Shown piece after piece: positions 18,743 through 28,731 of a stretch of DNA of 64,000 nt. A program made the position numbers and the translations under genes. Source of the DNA: Rhizoclosmatium globosum. Lineage: Eukaryota; Chytridiomycota; Chytridiomycetes; Chytridiales; Chytriomycetaceae. The first letter of the stretch is position 1, and every line of letters starts with the position of its first letter. Below the pieces are notes generated by a model. It saw nothing but the letters and a program-made list of their open reading frames with translations, ran no database searches and was not told the origin of the DNA. The stretch covers positions 62,001 to 126,000 of the forward strand of contig MCGO01000102.1 of NCBI GenBank assembly GCA_002104985.1, given 5' to 3'.

Positions 18743-21462
18743 CTAAGTTCTAACATTGGACGATGATCCAGCTCCCTCAGATGGAGCTTGGCTTAACAAG
18801 GATCCTACTCCAAATGTAAAAGGCTGGTTCAGTAGTTTGCCATTCTCAACGGCGTTAGATCCCCTCTGACTGTCAACAGCCGTACTATCCGAACTCCGTT
18901 GCTCAAAGCTAGTCCTCACAATCGCTGGAGTAGTCAATGAAATCGGGCTATTGTACAAGTCACTAAACGCATTCCATAATCCACTTAGCAGCCCCGCCTC
19001 CCTCCTCTGCTTCAACAAGCCTGAATCCACTTCATCTCCAACATTCCGTCTTGTTAGATACTTTGTTTTCCCACCAAGTTTACTCAACGCGAGGTGAATG
19101 TTTGCTTTCACAACTTGTTCACCACGAGTTCGTGACGGTGTTTCCATGAATTCGATAAAGTGGACAGTAGATGTTTCATAACCAGCAGCAAGTTTGAGTG
19201 TATACAGGAAGTCGCAAAAGTCAGTGTTTTCAGGAGTTCGTTGAATGTCAGAAAGCGGAAGGACAAGAGATCGGCCAAAGAGAAGCATGTCTTGCTGGAT
19301 GCGATATTGTTGCTGTGCAGGAAACATTGGGAGAAGATCATTGACTATTAGCAGAAATGTTAGTATAAGAGAATTCCTCAGCTGTCAACTTACTCAGAGC
19401 ACCCCAAGACCCACCATCAAAAGACTTTAACCCCTTGAAATCTTCAACGCTCAAATCCATCTGCTCTCCTTCCGCATTTAATCTTCCCTTCCCTGTAACG
19501 CTGCCAGGTGCAACAAAGGCCTCCCCATCCTTCCTCAGCATCCCTCCTCCAAGCCTCTCAACAGCAGTATCTTCAACCATTTTCTGTCTCTGCACCCCAC
19601 CACCACCATTCACCTCATTCTCCCGAATCTGTTGCGACCTCCCCTTCCCCTTCTCACTCCCAACAAGCCCCCTCAAATTCTCAGCAACACTCCCAAATCC
19701 AGGCCGTCCCATCGGATTCACATCCCAACACGCCCGCATAACCCTCCAAACCGCCGGCCCCGTCTTCCGAAACGCGCTCCCAGAAGGCCACTGCGGCCTA
19801 ACATTGTTATGCACAACGGCTTGGTACACCAACGCGTCCGGGATCTCAGTGAGTGGGACTTCCCCGTTCGACACGATTTCGTAAGCGAGCATGGCGAATG
19901 CGTATGTGTCGACTGGTTGTGAGAGCGGGCTTCCTTGGAGTCGTTCAGGAGACATCCAGCGGAGAGTTCCGCCAAAGGATTGGGATGACGCGGCTGCTGC
20001 TGCTGATGTTTTTCGGGTTGTTGTGAACTGCTTTAAGGATGCGAAACCAAAGTCTGCAATGTGGGCGGTTCCATGGGCGTCGATCTTTTCAATTGTGTGA
20101 AGTGGTTTGTGAGAACGGAGGATGATGGAATCAAAGGGAGAACTTACGAGAACGTTGACGGCTTTAAGGTCTCCATGTACGACACCGCGGGAGTGTAAGT
20201 ACTGCATTCCAAGACTGACTTGGTACAAAACACGAATACCGTGTGGTTCCAAGTCTTCTTGCGGCACGGAATCAAGATACTGCAGCGCATGACCACGCTC
20301 CATAAAAGGCATCACCATGAAAGGCCGTTCAGCAGTCGCACATGCACCAAGAAGTGGGAGAATGTGTGGGTGGCGTAACGGGTGCCATGTGTTGACTTCT
20401 CGAAGAAAGTCTTGACGGAGACGAGAGGTTTCTAGCTTTAAGTGAAGGCGTTTGATGGCGACTCGAGTGTGTGAGAGCCAGGTTGCTGAAAGGACTTCGG
20501 CGAAACCGCCGGTTGCGATGGGAGGGCTGTGAATATCGATTTCCCATGAGGTTAGGGTCCATGGTGGAGGAGTTGTCGGAGCTGTTGGAGAAGTCGGATC
20601 TGTTGTTGTTGATCTGAACTCACTTATAAGAAACGTATTCCATGACTGTTTGAAGACCTCACCTCCTCAAACAGGCCAAAGCTCTTTCCATAAAGATTCG
20701 ATCCATATCCTTTTCCTTTCCTACTTCTTTCCCCTTATCGGAGTTACTCGCTCCATTCCCTGCCGTCATTTTCTGAATATGATCCACAAGACCCTTTTGA
20801 AGAGCATCAATCGCCTCCAAGTATTCCACCCTCTGCAATTCTAAGGCATTCAAAATCTTGTAGTCATTATCCACAAGATGCTGAAGGGTATGATCCAGCT
20901 CCTCAAGGTCAAGTCTTCTATCCTCTCTATCCTCTTGAGCCCACTCCGACTGATCCAACTGAACAGCCAGCGACAAATCATTCGCAATAGAATGTAATGA
21001 CTGTGAAAGCACGGCAATCCTGGAATTGATTGTATCCTTGTTCACGTATGAATACATGAACTTTGCATTTGACAGTTTCTCAATTGTTTCAACCAAGTTC
21101 TTTGCAGCAGCCAACAGCGCCGATGAAATCAACAGTTTTCTGTTAGAATCGGCGACTTTCGTGGCGGCGGAGGCGAGGAAACTAAAGCGATCCAAAAGGC
21201 GGCGCAGTGAAGATTTGTTTGTTGCGACTGAGGATACTTTTGAGGCGATTTCTGAAGTGAGAAATGTTGCGTGTCGAATGTTCTGTTTTTATGTTGAAAG
21301 TGAGTGGTTAATCAGGTGGGACTGGTTTGGGTTTGGGGTTACCTGGTCTGCCTGGTCTGCCGAGCTGTTAGTGCTCTCTATGCTCATTGTGCTTAAGATG
21401 GAAGTGAGTGTTGCTTGGTCCTGAGACAGCACTGAGGCAGATGAGGACGATGAAGGGGCCAT
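18743..21462 (-). CDS. Protein kinase (TKL-like) with N-terminal helical bundle
   Basis: Exons 21343-21462, 20663-21282, 19394-20613 and 18743-19344 splice in phase to 853 residues (two in-frame ATGs further up, to 21522, are possible). Residues about 45-230 are amphipathic helices with regular hydrophobic spacing (LLISSALLAAAKNLVETIEKL ... DLEELDHTLQHLV ... EYLEAIDALQKGL). The kinase domain (about 275-545) has a variant Gly loop (ATGGFAEV), VAIKRL, HGDLKAVNVLV (catalytic Asp), DFGFAS and MSPERLQG. It ends with WDVNPMGRPGF. The C-terminal 300 residues contain FPAQQQYRIQQDMLLFGR, which I do not recognise. The helical N-terminus recalls adaptor bundles on other TKL kinases; this is an inference from pattern only. 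The substrate is unknown. Confidence 0.85.
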
Positions 21463-21866
21463 CGGATTCAGCTTGGGTTTCAAGAGGAGATTTCGTGGGA
21501 CACCTTTCATCAACCACCTCATTCAGTTCTCCTCCAACATTGGAAGATTATAGAACAATAAGCATTTTTGGCTCTAGCAAAGTCAACGGAACATTCTCTG
21601 ATTGGCGACCTTGACAATCCATATTCCTCCTATCAAAATCAAAAGAAGTTCCAAAGTACAGCATCGTGTTCTTTGGGGTCTTCATAACAGTCCCAAGCCT
21701 TATTTCATACTCACATTCATTATTGGCTACAGTTGAATGTACGTTTCTTTCTTGTAGATTTACTAGATATACTTCGAATTTAGTCTAAACAACTCCAGCA
21801 GCATACTGTATCTTCATCAAAACTACGAAACAATTCAACCATAAGCCTTGTGTTAGCTTGGCGGAA
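21463..21866. promoter_or_regulatory. Divergent promoter region (404 nt)
   Basis: Separates the kinase gene (minus) from the first bulb-type lectin (plus). No gene is supported, apart from possible 5' extension of the kinase reading frame to ATG 21522. Confidence 0.4.
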
Positions 21867-22609
21867 ATGCTATTACCTCAACTATCACGACCATTCCTGC
21901 TGTTTTTGATTCTGCTCAACATCGCCTGTCGCATCCACGTTTCAGCTGTTCCACTAAAATATGCACAACTATCACGGATAAAGCGTTCTGATATATGCCA
22001 GTCCGTAGGAGCTCCAATTGTGGCTGTTGGCGGAACGTGTTTAGCTCGTGGACAAAGTATACCTCAGTGCAGTTATATACAAGCAGGGTCAGTGTATATG
22101 ACGATGCAAGGTAATGATATCTCTATATACCCTTAAGGACCGCTGAATTATACAGCCCCCTGCTTGAGACGGAATCATGATTATTAGTCGTAGTTTTGCC
22201 TGGACCCTCTTGCCCCGCATTCCTTGAACTTAATATTATATATCGCATCCTCTACTAAAATAATTTTCCAATTCAACTTATACCATTTCCAGTCGACGGA
22301 AACGTGGTGGTTTACCAGGGAGATCCCACCACCGCCTCCATCACCCCAAACACACCACTCTGGACAACATCAACAAACCAACCTGCATCAGCATATTCCA
22401 CAAAGTATCGATTCGACTACCAGATTGATGGAAACTTTGTCGTATACAAAGGGGACACTCCGATTTTGTCCGGACATACATGGACATTTGCACCAGCAGC
22501 GAAAGGGAGCACGCATTTGTGTTTATTGACTAATGGGGGTCTTGTACTTGTGAATGGGATTAATGTTGTGGGTGTCGTTGTCGATTTGGGACATCGGAGG
22601 GATTTGTAA
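21867..22609 (+). CDS. Secreted bulb-type (mannose-binding-like) lectin, copy 1
   Basis: Exons 21867-22110 and 22293-22609 (phase 1 join) give 186 residues. The signal peptide is PFLLFLILLNIACRIHVSA; a KR site (RIKRS) near residue 37 could be a pro-peptide cleavage point. The B-lectin signature QxDGNxVVY occurs twice, once across the intron (MTMQ / VDGNVVVYQGD) and once as YQIDGNFVVYKGD. CQSVG...CLARGQ...CSYIQAG supplies three Cys. Bulb lectins are beta-prism II folds that bind mannose-type glycans. The sister gene at 22781 has the same exon layout, so the pair is a tandem duplication. The 182-nt intron is long compared with the 55 nt of its sister. Confidence 0.85.
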
Positions 22610-22780
22610 TCATCAGAGGTTTTCTTGGAATTGTACACAGTGATAAAGGTGTTAAAATATATAGCAAATTTTGTTTGTTTGTGTAGAGTTATATTTGGCG
22701 CAGTTGAACGTGTCATCCAATCAGAAAACAATAAGTTACATCCGTTCTTTTAGACACTTTCCCCAACATCATCATCCAGA

Positions 22781-23366
22781 ATGGTTCTATTCCCATGTTT
22801 GATGATTCTTACAACCGCAGTTTCGATTATTCTCTCAGCACCTGTTCTTGAAAAGCGCTCTATCCCAAATAACTGTCAATCAGTTGGAACTACAGCAGCA
22901 GGTGGAAGCCTTACCTGTCTCTCTCGAGGAGAAAAGATCCAACCCTGCAGTTATATGAAAGCAGGTCCCTCATATTTAACCATGCAAGGTACGGAAACAG
23001 ATCCGAATCACTTTATTACACGTTTACTGAAACGTTAAACCAGCTGATGGAAACTTAGTCGCGTATTCTGGAGACCCTACAAACATGCTACCTGATAGTA
23101 CTCAGGCTCCCATATGGCAGACTGGAACAGTTCAAGCCACATCATCCGTCATGAACAAGTACTATTTTGAATATCAGACGGATGGGAACTTTCTGATTAC
23201 GAGTGATACATTAGGGCCATTAGTAGGAGGATTTGCGGGATGGTATACCGCGGCGAAAGAAAGCTCAGGATTGTGCTTGAGACAGGGTGGGGGTTTAGTT
23301 CTTGTAAAAGAGGGAGTTGTGACTGCTATTGTGGTTGATGTGAATTCATTACCCTCTGTTCTATAA
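22781..23366 (+). CDS. Secreted bulb-type lectin, copy 2
   Basis: Exons 22781-22988 and 23044-23366 give 176 residues. The signal peptide is MVLFPCLMILTTAVSIILSAP followed by EKRS, a possible Kex2-type site. The Cys pattern NNCQSVG...LTCLSRGEK...PCSYMKAG and the lectin motifs (MTMQ intron ADGNLVAYSGD; YQTDGNFLITSD) match copy 1. The second motif has lost the VVY residues that normally contact mannose (FLITS instead), so sugar binding at that site may be altered. The C-terminal half (ESSGLCLRQGGGLVLVKEG) aligns with STHLCLLTNGGLVLVNG of copy 1. Sugar specificity cannot be read from the sequence. Confidence 0.85.
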
Positions 23367-23469
23367 TGTCAAAGATTATTACATAAGTAGAAACAAACTC
23401 CGCATCTCTACTTGTAACAATGAATCCTTTCCAATTCTATACTCCGACATTGTTCGACTCCTTAAATCA

Positions 23470-24492
23470 ATGGACGATCTTCCCCTGACTGCAACACAAA
23501 CTCCTGCAGGCGTTCCAAGGATTGAAAACTGGGCTCCACTTTTTGGACTCGTAGGAATCGACACTTTACTACTGTTTTGGGCCTTGTACACGATCTTCGT
23601 AACCGAATCGCACGCCAAAGGCCACCGAATCACTCTTGCCACAGTCTTCACAGCCCCAAACGTACTGTTATTTGTGATTATTTTTACAGGAACAGCAACG
23701 ACTCTTGCGCGTGCCTTTTATGAACTTTCGAACCGCACATCCAATATCAGCCGCACGCTCAACGTTCTCCTCCTTGGTATTTCTGAAATGTCGTATCTTT
23801 TCTATTCGTGGCTCCGTGGGAAAGAGATTCTTCGGACTCAAAGCTCAAGCCTTGTGTTCCAATCCTTTGAACGTCTCTTGTACTCCACAATAGTATTTTG
23901 TATCTTACCAACGATAACAACGTTCTTTGATAAATCGTTCTATGTGGACTTGCTGTTTATGCTTTCTATTGTTTGCGTTGGGAGTTGTGTGTTGGCACTC
24001 GACACTTACTTTTCATATTGTTACATTATACATATAAGAAGAATGAGGGATGTGAATGCATCAGAATCCCAAGTCTATGCAATAATTGCAAAATATGGCC
24101 TAAGGAATGCAATGCTTGGCTTTATCGCCGTCGTTGGTGCAGGTGGATATTTGTTGACTGAGTTCATAATCGACGAAATTGGAGAGACCACAACATTGAA
24201 CGTAATTCATACAATTGGTCAGTTCATATGTTATTTAACGTTCTTTGGAATTGGAAGTACGTTTGTTATCATGAAGCTGGAATTGTTGCGACCCAACGAG
24301 AGATTTGATGTTATGGGAAATGGAAAATTTAAACTAGCTAGTGAACCAGACGCAATTAATACTGCGGAAGCGTACAATAGATTTTCGCGTCATAATTCAT
24401 CAAGTGGTGACACGAAGACACATAAGTTTAAAGTTGGTGGAAATTCAAAAAAGACCACAAAAGACCTGGCAAACGATTTCTTAAATGTTTGA
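23470..24492 (+). CDS. Seven-TM protein, tandem paralogue 1
   Basis: A single-exon 340-residue protein with seven hydrophobic segments: WAPLFGLVGIDTLLLFWALY, VLLFVIIFTGTATTLA, LNVLLLGISEMSYLFYSW, STIVFCILPTITTFF, MLSIVCVGSCVLALDTYFSY, MLGFIAVVGAGGYLLTEF and FICYLTFFGIGSTFVIMK. Conserved points in all three copies are RAKGHRIT-like after TM1, RAFYE.S.RTS after TM2, SWLRGKEILR after TM3, AKYGLRNA before TM6 and the C-terminal KKTTKDLAN(D/E). The topology is receptor-like, but no known GPCR motif is evident and I assign no ligand. This copy has HAKGH where the others have RAKGH. It may be a lineage-specific family. Confidence 0.75.
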   Translation: MDDLPLTATQTPAGVPRIENWAPLFGLVGIDTLLLFWALYTIFVTESHAKGHRITLATVFTAPNVLLFVIIFTGTATTLARAFYELSNRTSNISRTLNVLLLGISEMSYLFYSWLRGKEILRTQSSSLVFQSFERLLYSTIVFCILPTITTFFDKSFYVDLLFMLSIVCVGSCVLALDTYFSYCYIIHIRRMRDVNASESQVYAIIAKYGLRNAMLGFIAVVGAGGYLLTEFIIDEIGETTTLNVIHTIGQFICYLTFFGIGSTFVIMKLELLRPNERFDVMGNGKFKLASEPDAINTAEAYNRFSRHNSSSGDTKTHKFKVGGNSKKTTKDLANDFLNV

Positions 24493-24810
24493 ACTCGTGT
24501 ATCAGATAGATATTGTGTATGCAATTGAAGAATCTGCAAGCCAGACTGTTCATAAGCTCGACAGGCAACTCTGAATTCTCTGCCGCGTAACTTAATATTG
24601 AGGATAGAGTTTTCTTGCATTGAGAAAGTTGCATACTAAATATTTTGACGCGATACTCTTTTTAACGTGACAGAAATAAAGCCGAAAAGCCAACGATGCG
24701 TTCTGCGACCATTTAAAGAATATTCAAGACAATAATGTTAACCACGGAAGAATTTTTCCCTACAATATCGCACTTTTCAACTCTGTGATCCGTCATTGTC
24801 TGTATCCCCA
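24493..24810. other. Intergenic stretch between 7TM copies 1 and 2
   Basis: 318 nt, AT-rich, with no supported gene. It would contain the terminator of copy 1 and the promoter of copy 2. Confidence 0.4.
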
Positions 24811-25833
24811 ATGGATGACCAGTCTCTCAATACAACGCAAAGTGCTGCAAGCGTTTCACAGATTGAAACCTGGGCAACATTGTTCGGCCTCGTTGGTATC
24901 GACACTATTCTCCTCACTTGGGCTATATACTCCATATTCGTGACAGAGATGCGAGCCAAAGGCCATCGCATTACTTTCACAACAATATGCACACCCCCCA
25001 ATATTCTTTTGATTGGAATTATTTCGACAGGCACAGCAACAACACTGGCTCGCGCGTTTTATGAGCTGTCTCGCCGCACGTCATCAATTAGTTTTACTTT
25101 CAACGTTCTTTTTCTTGGACTTTCGGAAATGACTTATCTGTTTTATTCATGGCTCCGTGGGAAGGAGATTCTTCGTATTCAGAGTTCAGGGCGTATGTTC
25201 AAAACATTTGAAAGTGTCCTGTACTCCACGATTGTCTTTTGCACTTTACCTACCATCACGACGTTTTTTGAAAAAACTGTTTTCGTGGAGCTGCTTTTCT
25301 TGCTGTCTGAACTTTGTGTTGGGAGTTGTGTGATTACACTTGACATATACTTTTCGTACTGTTATATTCTTCATATCCGACAAATGAGGGAAGTCAATGC
25401 AGCTGAATCAAAAGTGTATGCGATAATAGCGAAATATGGGCTAAGAAACGCAATGTTCGGCTATATTGCCACAATCGGAGGAGGTGGCTTTTTGTCATCT
25501 GAGTTTCTGACCAGGCTGAACGGAGAGAGTGCTACATTGAATTTGATTCACTCAATCAGTCAGTTTATTTGTTATTTCATGTTTTTTTGGATAGGAAGAA
25601 CGTTTGTTATCATGAAGCTGGAATTGCTGAGGCCTGATGTGGCGTTTGACTCAATTGGGAATGAAACTGGAAAGAAAAATGGCGAAACAGGCATAATAAG
25701 AAGCACTGAAGTTACTTCTGGTTCAACAAATCAGAAATCATCAACTAGTGACGCGAAGGCTCATATTCTGAGGGTCGGAGGCAACATCAAGAAGACAACA
25801 AAAGATTTAGCAAATGACTTCTTGAATGTATAA
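24811..25833 (+). CDS. Seven-TM protein, tandem paralogue 2
   Basis: A 340-residue single-exon sister of the genes at 23470 and 26017. The ATG at 24811 (MDDQSLN) matches the starts MDDLPLT and MEDPTLQ of the others. The seven membrane segments and the loop motifs SWLRGKEILR, QMREVNAAES and AKYGLRNAMFGYI are retained, as is the tail KKTTKDLANDFLNV. The region between TM7 and the tail (about 290-320) is the most diverged of the three, which suggests that the conserved last 14 residues, not the linker, are functionally constrained. No function can be assigned. Confidence 0.75.
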   Translation: MDDQSLNTTQSAASVSQIETWATLFGLVGIDTILLTWAIYSIFVTEMRAKGHRITFTTICTPPNILLIGIISTGTATTLARAFYELSRRTSSISFTFNVLFLGLSEMTYLFYSWLRGKEILRIQSSGRMFKTFESVLYSTIVFCTLPTITTFFEKTVFVELLFLLSELCVGSCVITLDIYFSYCYILHIRQMREVNAAESKVYAIIAKYGLRNAMFGYIATIGGGGFLSSEFLTRLNGESATLNLIHSISQFICYFMFFWIGRTFVIMKLELLRPDVAFDSIGNETGKKNGETGIIRSTEVTSGSTNQKSSTSDAKAHILRVGGNIKKTTKDLANDFLNV

Positions 25834-26016
25834 AATCGTGTATGAGTAAGGTGGCTTGTAAGCCGTTGAATAATCAGATTAAAATTGTCAACCTGGATTC
25901 TTTTAACAGTGGGGATATCAATAAACCGGTTCATATTCGATAGGTTTATTAAAACTTGTAAAAAGAACAATCGTAGCTCTCCTTCTGCCATTGTTTTAGT
26001 TTAATGCCTCAACCAA

Positions 26017-27036
26017 ATGGAGGATCCAACACTCCAATCAACGCAAAGCGAAGCAAGCGTTTCTAGGATTGAAACCTGGGCACCCTTATTTGGACTTGTG
26101 GGTATCGATATTATTCTCGTAGCTTGGACTTTACACTCGATATTCGTGACGGAGATGCGTGCCAAAGGCCACCGAATAACAATAACCACAGTTTTCACAA
26201 CCTCCAACATGTTATTACTTGGAATCGTTTTGACAGGGGCAGCAACGACGCTCTCGCGTGCCTTTTACGAGATGTCTCACCGTACATCCGCCATTGGTCT
26301 AACTTTCAACGTCCTTTTTCTGGGACTCTCTGAAATGATTTATCTATTCTATTCATGGCTCCGTGGAAAGGAGATTCTTCGAGTTCAAAGTTCAAGCCGA
26401 GTTTACAAGTTGTTTAAATATCTTTTGTATTCTACCATCGTATTTTGCAGCTTACCAGTTATTGTGACATTCTTTGAGAAATCTGTTCTTGTGGAGCTGT
26501 TGTTTATTCTTTCTGAAGTTGTCGTGGGATGTTGTGTTATTTCACTTGAAATCTACTTTTCCTATTGCTACATACTTCACATACGTCAAATGAGGGAAGT
26601 GCATGCCGCAGAATCACAGGTATATGCAATTATTGCGAAGTATGGCCTCAGAAACGCTATTTTGGGGTATATCGGTACGTTGGGAGGAGGTGCATTTTTG
26701 TTGATAGAGTTTCTGGATGAACTGAACGGAGAGAATGCAGTGTTGACTATGATTCACACAGTTAGTCAATTCATTTGTTTTGCAACGTTCTTTGGAATCG
26801 GGAGTACGTTTGTTAGTATGAAGCTGGAACTATTGAGACCAGACATGGCGTTTGACTCGATGGGGAATAGGACTTCTAAACCAAGCAGCGATCCAGGGAT
26901 GATAAGAAGTATAGACGTGGAGAGTTGCTCATCGCACCCATCAAATGATGATAAGAAACTGCATATTTTAAGGTTGGGCGGCGGTAAAGTGAAGAAGACC
27001 ACAAAAGACTTGGCGAATGAGTATTTAAATGTATAG
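26017..27036 (+). CDS. Seven-TM protein, tandem paralogue 3
   Basis: 339 residues, single exon, ATG 26017 (MEDPTLQ). Closest in wording to copy 2 (EMRAKGHRIT, IYFSYCYILHIRQMREV). The C-terminus is KKTTKDLANEYLNV. Its 3' end lies 58 nt from the stop of the convergent aspartic protease gene. The three copies keep their order and strand with spacers of about 180-320 nt, which fits serial tandem duplication. Whether they are receptors, channels or transporters is not decided by the sequence. Confidence 0.75.
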   Translation: MEDPTLQSTQSEASVSRIETWAPLFGLVGIDIILVAWTLHSIFVTEMRAKGHRITITTVFTTSNMLLLGIVLTGAATTLSRAFYEMSHRTSAIGLTFNVLFLGLSEMIYLFYSWLRGKEILRVQSSSRVYKLFKYLLYSTIVFCSLPVIVTFFEKSVLVELLFILSEVVVGCCVISLEIYFSYCYILHIRQMREVHAAESQVYAIIAKYGLRNAILGYIGTLGGGAFLLIEFLDELNGENAVLTMIHTVSQFICFATFFGIGSTFVSMKLELLRPDMAFDSMGNRTSKPSSDPGMIRSIDVESCSSHPSNDDKKLHILRLGGGKVKKTTKDLANEYLNV

Positions 27037-27094
27037 ACTCGTTTATGAGATGTGAATGCAGTTTGAAACATGGGGCGATGTGAATCAAGAAAAA

Positions 27095-28599
27095 TCAGAA
27101 AATAAAGAATAAGCTGGTTAAAGTTAGTAGCCAAATGCTGGAAAGAGACTGGGCACCATTAGCTTGCTTGGCTTTGGTAAGAATATCATCGGAAAGAAGA
27201 GTTCCATTCCCAACGGTCTTCCCATCAGTCGCATGCGCGAATCCGATTTGCTTGTTCTTCAGATCAAATACCGTATAGTACTTGTACAAGAATGGAGAAC
27301 CTTGTTTTGGATTCAGTAAAAAAAGTGAGGGTATGAAGTGTTTCAGACTTACCAAGAATCCATTCTCCGCCTGAAGCCCTTATAGAAAGCTCACAAACGT
27401 TAGAGTTTTCAAGAGTATCTGCATCGTATGTGATATAATCCGAAGCAGAAAACGAGAGGTTAACGCCTTTTCCAACAACGAAGGAAATGTCGGGAAGAGT
27501 CGCTGCGAATTGACACTGAACCGTGTAGACTCCGTATTGTGGAATAAATTGAAAACTTGAAGGTTGTGATCCAGAAAGCGACTGGACAAGCTTTGTGAGC
27601 GTGGTGGAGTCAATAAGAATGATTGATGTTCCTGAATCGACTATTGCATTTGTGGCGAGTGATGGAGCGATGATGGGACCTCCAGCGACACTGATTCCAG
27701 TCATTGCGATATCCCAGTAATACGAAGACGCTGATGAAACGGGTACAAACGAAAAGTTGCCATTGTAAAGGTGGTTATCAGCTCCTCCAAGAATAATCCA
27801 GCCTCCATATGGGTCCAGCTCATTCGCATCGTATACACTTGATTGATTTAACCACAGACTAAATACTGAATGAGGTACTTGGTTCTGCGAAGCCATTCGG
27901 TATAAAACGGAATCCCTGTGATTTGGGCCGTCAAGACCGCCGGCAAAGACAAAGCCCATAATTCCATCTCCAAATCGAGACATGTGGTACGCCATTGTGG
28001 AATCCTGGCTGTCGACAACATAAAAGAACATGTTTGGAATGGTCGAAGGACCCCAGACAACTGTGTCTGTGGCGAGTGTTCCGTTCACAGTTCCTGATCC
28101 ATACGTCATGACAGCGTGGGTGGAAGAAGTTGTGGCGTTCGTGAAAGATGACGAGGCTGCAGCATTGTACTTGTGGCCAGATGAGGGACAGCTTGCGCAT
28201 CCAACCGATGGAACCCACTGGTGCATCGTGTATGATCAACTAAGGTTCTTAAGCAGTACTAAATCGCTTACCAGTCTATCACTTCCCGTGTCCACAACAA
28301 TGTTGAATGGCTGGGGAGGAGTGCCCAGAGTAATCGAAGTGAAGAACGAGCCCTTTCGAACATGAGCCAGATTCACTTCGAATTCGCTTTGTCTTCGCTG
28401 TGAACTGGCTGGATTTGAGGCTGTTGCTGTCAAGGGAAGGGCGCTGTCAAAGTGCTTGCTCAATTAAGGGTTCAAACTAACCCACACCAAAAGCTTACAT
28501 GAACTGATTCATACTCGACTGATTATCTCGGACAGAATACGAAAGGGTCGGACTGAAGAGCACTGCGGCAAGAACGGCTGTGACAACAACAACCCTCAT
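27095..28599 (-). CDS. GPI-anchored-type aspartic protease (pepsin family A1)
   Basis: Exons 28499-28599, 28272-28458, 27353-28217 and 27095-27300 join in phase to 452 residues. The signal peptide is MRVVVVTAVLAAVLFSPTLS, followed by a short pro-region with RRQ. The two catalytic motifs are VVDTGSDRLW (about residue 88) and IVDSGTSIILID (about 280). YGSGTVNGTLATD is the flap region, and the C-terminal FLYKYYTVFDLKNKQIGFA is canonical for pepsins. The last 20 residues (AQSLSSIWLLTLTSLFFIF) after a Gly/Ser site form a typical GPI-attachment signal, as in fungal yapsins. Expected role: surface proteolysis of wall or host proteins. The first intron (40 nt) is short, and its acceptor is the weakest part of the model. 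Confidence 0.85.
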
Positions 28600-28731
28600 C
28601 TTTGCTTGAATCAAACAACTTTTTTGATTGATCCCTTTTATCCATCATTATTAGCTTTGGCTGTAACTATTGATTTCTTTATTATGGTTGAATGAAATTG
28701 TCAAGTATCCCACCAGAAGTACATAGAAGTG

